Below, piece by piece: positions 25,335 through 33,551 of a stretch of DNA of 64,000 bases. The first letter of the stretch is position 1. Each line of letters opens with the position of its first letter. The stretch is from an uncultured Aquimarina sp. Its GTDB lineage: Bacteria; Bacteroidota; Bacteroidia; Flavobacteriales; Flavobacteriaceae. Position numbers and translations under genes: made by a program. The DNA is taken from the NCBI GenBank assembly GCA_947489685.1, contig CANLEM010000001.1:434001-498000 (forward strand), read 5' to 3'. Below the pieces are notes generated by a model that did not search any database, was not told the DNA's origin, and was given only the letters and a program-made list of their open reading frames with translations.

Positions 25335-25994
25335 ATGAAAAAAGTGCTCAAAAACGTCAGTTTTGTCTTTTTGCTTCTAAAAATGTGCATCATTTTTGGA
25401 CAAGAATCAAGTACTCAAAAACGAATTGTAATTGATGTTGGACACGGTGGAAATGATTCGGGTGCGATAGGTGCAAATGGAATTCAAGAAAAGGATATTG
25501 TATTGGATGTTGCAAATGCCATTTTAAAGCTAAATAATGAATCAGATACCCCTTTGGATATTTACTTAACTCGATACACCGATACACTCATTTCGTTATC
25601 GGACAGGACTAAGCTGGCCAAAGCACTAAAAGCCGATTTATTTGTGTCCTTGCATTGCAATCATTCGGATAATGAAAATGCAAGAGGGATTGAAGTTTAT
25701 GTTTCAAAAAAGCAATCAGCATATTCTAGAGCTTCCGCTTGGTTTGCCTTTCAGTTGCAAGCTGCGCTTAAAATAGAGCTAGGTTTTGAGAGAAGGGGTG
25801 TGAAGTTTGCCAATTTCCAGGTGCTACGTGAAACCATTGTTTATTGCTCTTCAGTATTATTAGAATTGGGGTTTTTGAGTAATGGGGATGAGAGTGGATA
25901 TTATCGAGAGCTAGAGTCTTATAGAGTTTTGGGTTTGGTGATAGTGGAAAGTTTAATTAAAAATATTGATAATTATGAGAGAGTTAAGGATTGA
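25335..25994 (+). CDS. N-acetylmuramoyl-L-alanine amidase (Amidase_3)
   Basis: A 219-residue exported zinc amidase that cuts the bond between MurNAc and the stem peptide. After a signal peptide comes the Amidase_3 domain with ligand histidine in DVGHGGNDSGAIG, Glu in QEKD, second His in SLHCNHSD and catalytic Glu in LLELGFLSN. Divergent from the tra operon, it probably opens the cell wall for the T4SS, a job usually done by a lysozyme-like transglycosylase in related systems. The host could have its own copies, but the location suggests an element function. Confidence 0.88.
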   Translation: MKKVLKNVSFVFLLLKMCIIFGQESSTQKRIVIDVGHGGNDSGAIGANGIQEKDIVLDVANAILKLNNESDTPLDIYLTRYTDTLISLSDRTKLAKALKADLFVSLHCNHSDNENARGIEVYVSKKQSAYSRASAWFAFQLQAALKIELGFERRGVKFANFQVLRETIVYCSSVLLELGFLSNGDESGYYRELESYRVLGLVIVESLIKNIDNYERVKD

Positions 25995-26076
25995 AGTGTT
26001 TAATAATATGAGAAGTATAATTACCGCTATTAGTGGCCTGATTTTGAGATTGTTTAAAAATAGTAATAAGAAAAAA

Positions 26077-26112
26077 TCCTAATAAATAGGACATTTATCC
26101 TAATTGATTAGA
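26077..26112 (+). promoter_or_regulatory. Two operator-like dyads before the HTH controller gene
   Basis: TCCTA-N5-TAGGA (26077-26091) is a perfect dyad. A second, degenerate copy TCCTA-N5-TTAGA (26098-26112) starts 21 bases later, two helical turns. The second copy overlaps the start of TAGATTTG (26109-26116), a good match to the TAnnTTTG -7 box. This suggests autoregulation by the HTH protein encoded at 26136, as in restriction-modification controller (C) proteins. Confidence 0.55.
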
Positions 26113-26135
26113 TTTGTATTAGAATTTTCAGGAAA

Positions 26136-26357
26136 ATGACGGAACTCGGAAAGTTTTTAAGCAAAAAATCAGTTAATAAAGCTGAAATATCAAGGAGAAC
26201 TGATATTACTACATCCAGACTCAGCGATTTATGTTTAAAGGAATACGCTCGCTTAACCGCGGAGGAACTTTATTTAATTGCCTTGGCAATAGATATAAAC
26301 CCATCTGAAGTATTTGAAGAAATATTCAAGAATGTAAAATTGAAGAATATAGCATAA
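26136..26357 (+). CDS. Small HTH (Cro/C1-type) regulator
   Basis: A 73-residue protein with a Cro/C1-like helix-turn-helix (about 15-60): KAEISRRTDITTSRLSDLCL then a Leu-rich dimer helix (EELYLIALAIDINPSEVFEE). The size and architecture are those of controller proteins of restriction-modification systems. Its stop overlaps the start of the next gene (TAATG), so it is translated in line with the GHKL ATPase gene. The TCCTA dyads just upstream are its likely operators. Confidence 0.75.
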   Translation: MTELGKFLSKKSVNKAEISRRTDITTSRLSDLCLKEYARLTAEELYLIALAIDINPSEVFEEIFKNVKLKNIA

Positions 26358-28831
26358 TGGCTAAAATCCCTTTTAAAGTATCAGCAAGAACGGCTAAACT
26401 AATTGGCTTGGAAAACTTTTCCAATGCTGAGGGGGCTATAATTGAGCTAATTAAAAACACTTATGATGCAGATGCTAAAATTTGTATTGCGGTGTACGAT
26501 TTAGTTTATGTAAAAGATGAAAATGAGATTGAGAAACTTGATAGAGATAATAGCAGTATCTATATTATAGATAATGGAGTGGGGATGACTGATAGTATAA
26601 TAGCAAATCAATGGATGACCATTGGTACAGATGATAAACTTTACAGCCATACCTCTAATAGTGGACGTGTAAAAACTGGTGCTAAGGGAATAGGACGGTT
26701 TGCTTTAAATAGATTAGGTACAACAACAGAACTATATACAATTTCAGAAGAAAACAATGAAGGACAATATTGGAAAGTTGAATGGAATGATTTCGATAAA
26801 GCAGGTGCAGTAGTTTCCCAAGTGAATGCCGACCTGATTGAAAAGCCTGAATTGGATTTAAAAGCGTTGCTTGCTAAAAAGTTTAAAGACAACAATCGAA
26901 TAGCTCAACTTATTGATAACAATTCTTTTGAAAATGGTACAGTAATTAAAATTACCAACCTCAATGACAATTGGGAATTTGACCAGTTGCACCGTTTATT
27001 TGGAAATCTAGAAATGCTTTTGCCACCTAAGGAGCAAAATGATTTTGAACTTCATTTTTTCTCAATGTCCAATTTGGAAGATTTTGGACAGGTCAAGGGT
27101 GCTTATTATGATGATTTTGATTATAAGATAAGCGCTAAATATCTAGACGATGAAGATAAAACCTTAATTGTAGATATTACCAGAAACGAATTGGATGTCA
27201 ATGTCATGGAAAACAGATACAAAGAGCTGTTTGACTATGATAAAATGAAAAGCTTCCCATTTCGGTTAGAGGATATAAAGGCAAAAACTATTCAGCTGAA
27301 GACAACTTTAAGTGATGTTTTCTCATCTGATGTTGATTCCGATTTAATTGACAAAATAGGAAAATTCTCTTTTACATTTTATTTCTTAAAAAATACAATT
27401 TCGGACGACAAACAAGATGGAGACATAAAAAAATATCCGTATAAAAATTTCAATAGTTCAAACCGTAGGGCGTGGCTAAAAAAATTCGGTGGAGTCAAAA
27501 TTTTCAGAGATGACTTTAGGATAAGGCCTTATGGAGAAAAAGGAGAAGACTGGCTGAAGTTAGGGGAAAGACAAGCTCAAAGTCCTGGTGGAGCAGGGCA
27601 AAAATTGGGGGGCTATCGTATTAGACCTAACCAAGTTGCCGGAACAATAAATATATCTAGGATTCACAATGAAAGTTTTCAAGATAAATCAGGGCGAGAA
27701 GGAATCCGGGAGAATGACGTTTTCGATTTATTTAAAAACTTATTAATAGAGATTATTGGTTTTTTCGAAAGTGATAGAAATACAATAATGTTTCATCTTT
27801 CTGAACTGTCCAAAAAACGAAACAAGGAAGAAGAGACAAAACGTAAAGCCAAAGAAGAGGCCGACAGGATAATTAAGGAACAAGAAGAGGAAGAACAGCG
27901 AAAACGAGATGCTGAGACCGAAACTGACCAACAGCCAGATGGTTCAGAGCACACTTCGGGAGAAGAAGATGAGGAATCCGAAGAGCCAGCCAAAGATGGT
28001 GCAACCGAAACTGAAAAATCTTTGGCAAAAGGTATTAAAATCCTTTCCCAAGAAATTGAAGATAAAGACGAAGAAATTCGTCTTTTGAGAAATTTTGCTA
28101 GCGTTGGACTTATTATATCATCCTTCGCTCACGAAGTTAAAAGTTTAAGGTCGAGATTGATACCTAGAACTTCCTTTTTGCTTAAAGAACTTGCCATTCA
28201 CCTTGATGAGAAAGACCTGAAGAATCTTGATAAGGATGACAATCCTTTTTATATGATTAAACTCATTCAAGAAGAGGATACTAAGCTAAAGCATTGGCTC
28301 GAATATTCATTGAATTCATTAACCCGTGATAAAAGAGAACGGAGCAACCTTAATTTTGGCAGATATTTTGAAGGCTTTAAGGCAAACTGGAAAAAAGCAC
28401 TAGAACAGCGAAATGTATCTATCGTTCTAAATGGCAACAAGGATGATGAGAATATAATTAGAGCTTTTGAGGTCGATATGGACTCTATTTTCAATAATCT
28501 TTTATCTAACTCATTGAATGCTCTTAAAGGTTCTAAAAAAGATAAAAAGTCAATTGAAATAAGCTGGAAGCGTATAGATGACAAAATAGAAATACTGTTT
28601 TCTGATAACGGGAAGGGGCTGGACCAACAATATAAAAACAGGCCTGAAGATATTTTTAAGCTATTGGAGTCATCAAAAAAAGACAAAAAAGGCGAGGTAA
28701 TAGGTACTGGTTTGGGTTTATATATCGTGCAATCGATAATTGATGGGTACAATAATTCATCAGTAAGCATTATGAATATTGAAGACGGATTGACATTGAA
28801 AATTGAATTTCAAGTCAGAAAAGATGATTAA
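26357..28831 (+). CDS. Double-GHKL ATPase: MORC/Hsp90-like domain fused to histidine kinase
   Basis: An 824-residue protein with two complete GHKL ATP-binding domains. The N-terminal one has GAIIELIKNTYDADA (Glu30, Asn34), DNGVGM (about 71-76) and GAKGIGRFA (about 108-116), as in MORC, MutL and Hsp90. A middle domain contains IFRDDFRIRPYGEKGEDWLK (about 380-400). A charged coiled coil (about 490-560) follows. The C-terminal part is a histidine kinase: SSFAHEVKS with possible phosphoacceptor His592, N-box NNLLSNSLNAL (about 713), G1 DNGKGLD (about 750), G2 GTGLGLYIV (about 783). No membrane segment, so cytosolic. The receiver gene follows. I do not know a characterised member; similar fusions sit in defence loci. 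Confidence 0.85.
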   Translation: MAKIPFKVSARTAKLIGLENFSNAEGAIIELIKNTYDADAKICIAVYDLVYVKDENEIEKLDRDNSSIYIIDNGVGMTDSIIANQWMTIGTDDKLYSHTSNSGRVKTGAKGIGRFALNRLGTTTELYTISEENNEGQYWKVEWNDFDKAGAVVSQVNADLIEKPELDLKALLAKKFKDNNRIAQLIDNNSFENGTVIKITNLNDNWEFDQLHRLFGNLEMLLPPKEQNDFELHFFSMSNLEDFGQVKGAYYDDFDYKISAKYLDDEDKTLIVDITRNELDVNVMENRYKELFDYDKMKSFPFRLEDIKAKTIQLKTTLSDVFSSDVDSDLIDKIGKFSFTFYFLKNTISDDKQDGDIKKYPYKNFNSSNRRAWLKKFGGVKIFRDDFRIRPYGEKGEDWLKLGERQAQSPGGAGQKLGGYRIRPNQVAGTINISRIHNESFQDKSGREGIRENDVFDLFKNLLIEIIGFFESDRNTIMFHLSELSKKRNKEEETKRKAKEEADRIIKEQEEEEQRKRDAETETDQQPDGSEHTSGEEDEESEEPAKDGATETEKSLAKGIKILSQEIEDKDEEIRLLRNFASVGLIISSFAHEVKSLRSRLIPRTSFLLKELAIHLDEKDLKNLDKDDNPFYMIKLIQEEDTKLKHWLEYSLNSLTRDKRERSNLNFGRYFEGFKANWKKALEQRNVSIVLNGNKDDENIIRAFEVDMDSIFNNLLSNSLNALKGSKKDKKSIEISWKRIDDKIEILFSDNGKGLDQQYKNRPEDIFKLLESSKKDKKGEVIGTGLGLYIVQSIIDGYNNSSVSIMNIEDGLTLKIEFQVRKDD

Positions 28832-29480
28832 AATGAAGTATAAAATTGCATATATAGATGAGGACGATGGTTGGTTGAATCAATTCTATCACACTTTTAA
28901 AAGTGATTTTGATATTCTCAAAATTAAGGTAGATGAAAGTACCACATTGGAAAATATAGTCAGCATTGTTTTTGAAAAGGGAATGGACGGCATTATAACT
29001 GATTATTTACTAGACGAGTCAGGAGAGGTTGAATTCAACGGCAATCAAATAGTCGATGCCATAAGAGACTACAAACCTCATTTTCCTGCGTTAATGCTGA
29101 CCGCCCACGAACCGCAGGCCATAAGCCAAACGGAGGATGTCAATATTATATATGGGAAAGATATACTTGATGGCGAAAATGAAAAACGATTGGCTATTCT
29201 CAAAGTCAAGATTAAGTCCAATATCGACAGATATTATGAACTTATAACCAATACCCAAGATAGAATAGAGAAGCTAATAAAAAAGAGAAACGAAGATACC
29301 CTTGAAGCAAACGAAGAGGAGGAATTGACCAAGCTTTTCATTCTAATGGATGAATTAGAACCCGAAGGAAAGGAAATGCCTGCAAACCTCATTAAAAAAG
29401 AAGCAATTACAAAGTTGAACACATTCGTTACACAAACAAGGGAGATATTGGACGAGCTAAAAAGGAAAAATAAAGAATGA
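28824..29480 (+). CDS. Stand-alone receiver (REC) protein, cognate of the kinase
   Basis: About 218 residues. The REC domain (about 1-125) keeps all phosphorylation residues: DEDD acidic pair near the start, phosphoacceptor Asp in GIITDYLLDE (Asp57 counted from the ATG at 28833), Thr in LMLTAHEP (Thr90) and Lys in IIYGKDI (Lys109). The rest is a charged helical tail with no DNA-binding domain, so output is likely protein-protein. Starts at 28824 or 28833 are both possible; the upstream TTG at 28803 is less likely. It overlaps the kinase gene end and, by four bases (ATGA), the HNH gene. Confidence 0.8.
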   Translation: MIKMKYKIAYIDEDDGWLNQFYHTFKSDFDILKIKVDESTTLENIVSIVFEKGMDGIITDYLLDESGEVEFNGNQIVDAIRDYKPHFPALMLTAHEPQAISQTEDVNIIYGKDILDGENEKRLAILKVKIKSNIDRYYELITNTQDRIEKLIKKRNEDTLEANEEEELTKLFILMDELEPEGKEMPANLIKKEAITKLNTFVTQTREILDELKRKNKE

Positions 29481-30061
29481 GTGTCTTTCGTGCTAAAAAT
29501 CCCAAGAGACGAAACATTACCAAAGAGGTTTCAAGTTATCGTAAGCATAGGGATGATTTAAAAAAGGATTATTTGGAGCGATGCGGCTATTGTAACAGTA
29601 TTGATACTTGGCGGTTTGTATGGTTTGAAATCGACCATTTCGTACCTCAAAAATACCTAAATACAATCAAGGATACAGACTATTTTAATCTTGTCTATGC
29701 CTGTAGGTCTTGTAACAATGCAAAAAGGGCTAAATGGCCATCAATGGACGAGAAAGTTCATAATGTGAATGATGAAGGTTTTATCGACCCTTGTGATGAT
29801 GATTATGGTAACCAATTTAAAAGAACAGATACAGGTAGGATATTGCCAGCAACCAAAATAGGTCAATGGATTTATAATGAATTAAAATTGTATAAGCCAC
29901 AGCACGAAATCATATGGGCTATGGCAGAACTGGATGAACTGATTCAAGAAATAGAAGAAGTTTTAAAATATAACCCTAATGGAGAATTAAAAGATAGACT
30001 TTTAGACTGTTATAGAGGTTTTGTAGAGTATGCTAAAAAATTAAGTAGTGCAGGATTCTAA
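29477..30061 (+). CDS. HNH endonuclease
   Basis: A 194-residue nuclease with a complete zinc-binding HNH core: C-x2-C (Cys36, Cys39), then FEIDHFVPQKY (Asp53, His54), NLVYAC (Asn71, Cys76) and C-x2-CNNAK (Cys76, Cys79, Asn80, Lys83). The C-terminal 100 residues are helical with no known domain. Its start overlaps the receiver gene (ATGA) and its end overlaps the methyltransferase gene. It is the natural effector of this cassette: either the restriction partner of the methyltransferase or the output of the kinase/receiver pair. Confidence 0.85.
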   Translation: MSVFRAKNPKRRNITKEVSSYRKHRDDLKKDYLERCGYCNSIDTWRFVWFEIDHFVPQKYLNTIKDTDYFNLVYACRSCNNAKRAKWPSMDEKVHNVNDEGFIDPCDDDYGNQFKRTDTGRILPATKIGQWIYNELKLYKPQHEIIWAMAELDELIQEIEEVLKYNPNGELKDRLLDCYRGFVEYAKKLSSAGF

Positions 30062-31625
30062 GAAAAATACGGGTTCTTATTATACGCCATCCTTTTTGGC
30101 GGATTTTGTCTCAAAAAGAGTGTTGACTCATTTTGGAGGCAGAAAACGTGTGTCTATTTTAGAACCTAGTGTTGGAGACGGAGCATTCATTAATTCATTA
30201 AAGCCCTATAAGGATTTATCTATAAAATTAGATGCGATTGACATAAATGGAAAGGAGTTAAGAAAGGCAGCTATTATTTGGAAGAAAAGAAATTCAAGTT
30301 TTAAAGAGATTGACTTTCTTAAGTTCAGCTCTAAGAGACAATACTCTGCGGTAATAGGAAACCCGCCTTATGTAAAGAAAAACTTTCTGTCCGAAGAGCA
30401 GATTGAAATGTCAACAGAAATACATAAACAAGCAAAACTATCTGACGCAACTTCTAAGAATATTTGGGTTACATTTTTGGTCAAGTCTATAGGATTGTTG
30501 CAGAAAAACGGTGTTTTAGCTTTTGTACTGCCCTCGGAGCTCTTGCAAGTCCAATTTGCAGAAGAGATTAGGGAATATCTGAAAAAGGAATTTGAACGGA
30601 TTGAGGTATTTACGTTCAATGACTTAATGTTCGAGTGCAAAGGCCAGGACACAATAGTTCTTTTCGCTTATAAGAAACACGAGGTAAAAGGAGAATTCTT
30701 TGCAAATATTGAAAACCAGAGTGCCCTCAACAATGACACTTTTGAGCTTAGAAAAAACGATATTTTAATCGAGTCAAAAGTTAAATGGACACATCATTTC
30801 CTTTCATCTGATGAGCTCACTTTTCTTGAAAATATTAAGAGCAGACTCAAGTTGGTCAGCGACTATTCCGATTCCAAGCCAGGAATTGTTACTGCGGCCA
30901 ATAGTTTTTTTATCATTGACAAGGAAACTGAGGCAAAGTATAGTTTAGAAGATTATACTAAACCAATAATACAAAAAGGGTTTTTCGTTAATGGTAGTAT
31001 TGTTTTCAACAAAAAGGATTTTTTGGACTTAGAAAAATCCAATCGGCCTACTAGATTATTACAGCTGAATAATGATGATGAAATTACAGAAAGTTTACGC
31101 CAATATTTAGAGATTGGTGAAAATCAAGATATTCCTGAACGCTACAAATGTAGAAAGAGAAACAATTGGTATGTAATACCGAACATTTCGACAAAACCAA
31201 GAGGTTTGTTCTTCAAAAGAAGTCATTTATATCCAAAAATATTAAAGAATACCTCAGGAGCTTTCGTGACAGATTCAGCCTATAAAATTGAAATGAAAAA
31301 AGGATTTAGTTTAGATAGCTTTATTTATTCTTTTTACAACTCACTAACATTATTATTTTCAGAAACAAATGGTAGATATTATGGTGGTGGTGTGCTAGAA
31401 CTAACACCTAGTGAATTTAAAGGATTGCCCTTACCATATATAAAAGTTGCCAAAAATGAATTTAAGCAATACGTCAAAACTTTCGAAGCAAAACAAAAAA
31501 TTGAAGATATATTGGAATTAAATGATTTTAAAATTTTAAATACATCTCTAGGGTTAGATTTGGATTCAATTGAACGTATTGGAAAAATAAGACAGAAGCT
31601 ATTGAGCAAACGCTTGCGTAGCTAG
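30048..31625 (+). CDS. N6-adenine DNA methyltransferase (Eco57I/TaqI-like)
   Basis: A 525-residue class I methyltransferase. NTGSYYTP (7-14) precedes the SAM-binding motif I ILEPSVGDGAF (37-47), and the catalytic motif IV is NPPY (Asn105), as in N6-adenine enzymes. The C-terminal half (about 250-525) is a probable target-recognition domain. There is no attached nuclease, so the nearby HNH protein could provide it. A GTG start at 30048 overlaps the HNH gene by 14 bases, consistent with tight coupling. It ends one base before the convergent DnaC-like gene. Confidence 0.83.
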   Translation: MQDSKKNTGSYYTPSFLADFVSKRVLTHFGGRKRVSILEPSVGDGAFINSLKPYKDLSIKLDAIDINGKELRKAAIIWKKRNSSFKEIDFLKFSSKRQYSAVIGNPPYVKKNFLSEEQIEMSTEIHKQAKLSDATSKNIWVTFLVKSIGLLQKNGVLAFVLPSELLQVQFAEEIREYLKKEFERIEVFTFNDLMFECKGQDTIVLFAYKKHEVKGEFFANIENQSALNNDTFELRKNDILIESKVKWTHHFLSSDELTFLENIKSRLKLVSDYSDSKPGIVTAANSFFIIDKETEAKYSLEDYTKPIIQKGFFVNGSIVFNKKDFLDLEKSNRPTRLLQLNNDDEITESLRQYLEIGENQDIPERYKCRKRNNWYVIPNISTKPRGLFFKRSHLYPKILKNTSGAFVTDSAYKIEMKKGFSLDSFIYSFYNSLTLLFSETNGRYYGGGVLELTPSEFKGLPLPYIKVAKNEFKQYVKTFEAKQKIEDILELNDFKILNTSLGLDLDSIERIGKIRQKLLSKRLRS

Positions 31626-31626
31626 T

Positions 31627-32289
31627 TCACTTCCTCTTATCCCCAGCTCGCCTATCAAAAGCAATCAAATTAAATAGCTCTCGCATACGGCTTCGAACAC
31701 GGTTGCCGTAGCGTTCTTCCAATTCTTCGGCATTGAGATTTGTGGTGGCGTGGGTTTTGATTTTACGTTTAGTATCAAGGTAGAGTTCATACCGTGATAA
31801 GAGTACTTCACCCATCACATTCAAATCTTTACCATAGAATCTTCCGGCGGGTTCGACACCCAAGTCATCAAAGCAATAGAACTTCGTATTGCCATACTCT
31901 TCTACCGTTTTAAAACCAAGATGGTTAAAACTGAAAGTCACATTCCTACAAGGAATCACTTCGTAAGGGCGTTGCATTGGAACAATAAAACGCAATAGTT
32001 TCATTAAGCTAGTCTTACCACACCCGACAGGTCCGGAAAGCAAGATGCCCTTTTCGATGTCGATTTCATATTTCTCGCAATTTTCCTTATCACGGATGAA
32101 GTAAGAGCAGAGCTTTAAAATTATATCCCTATCCTCATCATGAATCCTGAATTTTTTACCGAACAGAAGTTTGCCCTTGGCATTCAAATAAATCAAGATT
32201 TTTGGGAAATCGTAAAGGACACTTTTCCCATCAAATTTTCCCAGCGAATATTCCACGCCACCTTCGATGATTTTAGAGGGGTTGTCCAT
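31627..32289 (-). CDS. DnaC/IstB-like AAA+ ATPase
   Basis: About 220 residues. Walker A is LSGPVGCGKTSLMKLL (about 95) and Walker B is FYCFDDLGVEP, typical of DnaC-type helicase loaders and IstB. The preferred start is the ATG at 32289 (MDNPSKIIEGG), because the reading further upstream overlaps the 3' part of the preceding gene in another frame. That gene's stop at 32273 overlaps this start, so the two are coupled. A role in replication or maintenance of the element is inferred from the family and from its neighbours. Confidence 0.8.
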   Translation of the reverse strand: MDNPSKIIEGGVEYSLGKFDGKSVLYDFPKILIYLNAKGKLLFGKKFRIHDEDRDIILKLCSYFIRDKENCEKYEIDIEKGILLSGPVGCGKTSLMKLLRFIVPMQRPYEVIPCRNVTFSFNHLGFKTVEEYGNTKFYCFDDLGVEPAGRFYGKDLNVMGEVLLSRYELYLDTKRKIKTHATTNLNAEELEERYGNRVRSRMRELFNLIAFDRRAGDKRK

Positions 32290-32992
32290 AGTTTTTGTTT
32301 TTAGTGGTTCGCAAGTTGTCCTTGATTTGGGATGCCTGTTCTTTCTTTGGTTTGTTTTCTTCTTCAAAAAGTTCCGTCCTGTCCATCCAGTTTGTAGCCA
32401 AGGCGCGCCAATCCCGTATCGATTTTCCATCACTTGTTCGCCATTCTCGTTCTTGGTAATGGTCAAAGAATTTTTTCCCTTCATCAGCATCAAAGCCTTT
32501 TTCTTCAAAAAATATAATAACTGCCTGACTGCCCTTTGGCTGTTTTAAATAGTTTTCTTGTTTGATATTGTTTGTATTAGATACTAATGCTTGTCCGTTA
32601 TTGGGATGGTGGTGTCCCTCAAGCGGCACACCTCTGGGATAGTACTGTTCTGCAAGCTGTTCCAGTATGGGATTGTACTGTCCCGTATCTGGTTCATCAG
32701 CTGTCCGGATAATGGCCATCTTAATCTTGCTGCCTTTGTATGGATTGTTGGAAGGAAAGTAGGATAGATACTGCCAAGCATCTAAATCAACAATACACCT
32801 ATGGTAAGTTGATTTTGAACCTATCTTGGCACAGCGCATTAAATCCCTGCGGTTTATATACAGTTCATCTGCAAACCGAGAACTGTTCCATTCTTGGAAC
32901 AGCGCCATATACAAACTGATATGAGTAGGGTTTAGGCGGTCATCAAAATAGAACTTTTCAAAAGCCGCATTGAGTAGCTTTATATAGTTCAT
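32273..32992 (-). CDS. Hypothetical protein, possible winged-helix replication/regulatory protein
   Basis: A 239-residue protein. The first 110 residues (LLNAAFEKFYFDDRLNPTHI, later INRRDLMRCAKIGSKSTYHR) read like a winged-helix domain of the DnaD/RepA type. The C-terminal part is a linker and then the segment FFEEKGFDADEGKKFFDHYQ, common in phage and ICE replication proteins. Coupled downstream to a DnaC-like ATPase, it may be an initiator or helicase-loading partner. No catalytic residues are visible and the exact family is not recognised. Confidence 0.6.
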   Translation of the reverse strand: MNYIKLLNAAFEKFYFDDRLNPTHISLYMALFQEWNSSRFADELYINRRDLMRCAKIGSKSTYHRCIVDLDAWQYLSYFPSNNPYKGSKIKMAIIRTADEPDTGQYNPILEQLAEQYYPRGVPLEGHHHPNNGQALVSNTNNIKQENYLKQPKGSQAVIIFFEEKGFDADEGKKFFDHYQEREWRTSDGKSIRDWRALATNWMDRTELFEEENKPKKEQASQIKDNLRTTKNKNYGQPL

Positions 32993-32995
32993 TCG

Positions 32996-33280
32996 CTAAG
33001 AATTTAATCCGTGCTGCACACGGTTGGCGTCCATCACTTTTTGAATTTCCTCGGTATCATAGTAGATGATACCGCCCACCTTGGTGTAGGGAAGTGTACC
33101 ATTAATACGAAGATTTTGAAGCGTACCAGGGCTAACCTGCAATAAGTCCATTACTTCTGACGATTTTAGGTATTTTTTAATTCTTCCAGAGGCTTGTTTC
33201 GCCAAAAGGTTTTTGATGTCATCGAGCAATTCCAATTTGAATTCCCGAAGGTCGTCGGTGGTAATAATTGATGTTGGCAT
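32996..33280 (-). CDS. Excisionase-like HTH protein
   Basis: A 94-residue protein with a MerR/HTH_17-type winged helix: YLKSSEVMDLLQVSPGTLQN, then LRINGTLPYTKVGGIIYYDT. Such proteins are common on Bacteroidetes ICEs and act as excisionases (Xis) or repressors. It heads the minus-strand run into the winged-helix and DnaC-like genes (three-base gap to the next). The two long dyad repeats at 33391 and 33520 lie upstream and are candidate binding sites. Confidence 0.8.
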   Translation of the reverse strand: MPTSIITTDDLREFKLELLDDIKNLLAKQASGRIKKYLKSSEVMDLLQVSPGTLQNLRINGTLPYTKVGGIIYYDTEEIQKVMDANRVQHGLNS

Positions 33281-33390
33281 AATAGAACGATTTAAAGGAA
33301 AGGGACTATCGCATTGCTTTCAACTAATTTGATAGCCCCTGACCTGATTTGACTTTCGTTCTACAAAATTGATAGGCTTTAATGGGATTT

Positions 33391-33547
33391 GTTCACAACA
33401 CTAACACAACTTGTGAAAGATTTTTACCTCATTTTCAATGCGTTGAAATGATAGGTTTTATACTTTGGACAAAGCAGTATAAGCACCAATTGAATCAAAT
33501 TTTAAGGACGTTTTGGAGTTTCACAACACGAACACAACTTGTGGAAG
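33391..33547. repeat. Two 28-bp direct repeats, each with inner dyad
   Basis: Copy 1 (33392-33419) and copy 2 (33520-33547) differ at only two positions and are 128 bases apart. Each carries TTCACAA...TTGTG(G)AA and an inner CACAA-C-TTGTG dyad. They lie upstream of the excisionase-like gene and behind the RteC gene. Candidate binding sites for RteC, the excisionase or a replication initiator. Confidence 0.7.
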
Positions 33548-33551
33548 TAAA

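Noticed and set aside
28267..28770. 167-residue minus-strand ORF inside the kinase gene
   Set aside because: Antisense shadow of the conserved kinase domain; Ser- and Leu-rich composition typical of such shadows.
32290..32508. N-terminal extension of the DnaC-like ATPase to 32508
   Set aside because: The extra 73 residues overlap the 3' part of the winged-helix gene in another frame and show no conservation pattern; the ATG at 32289 is preferred.
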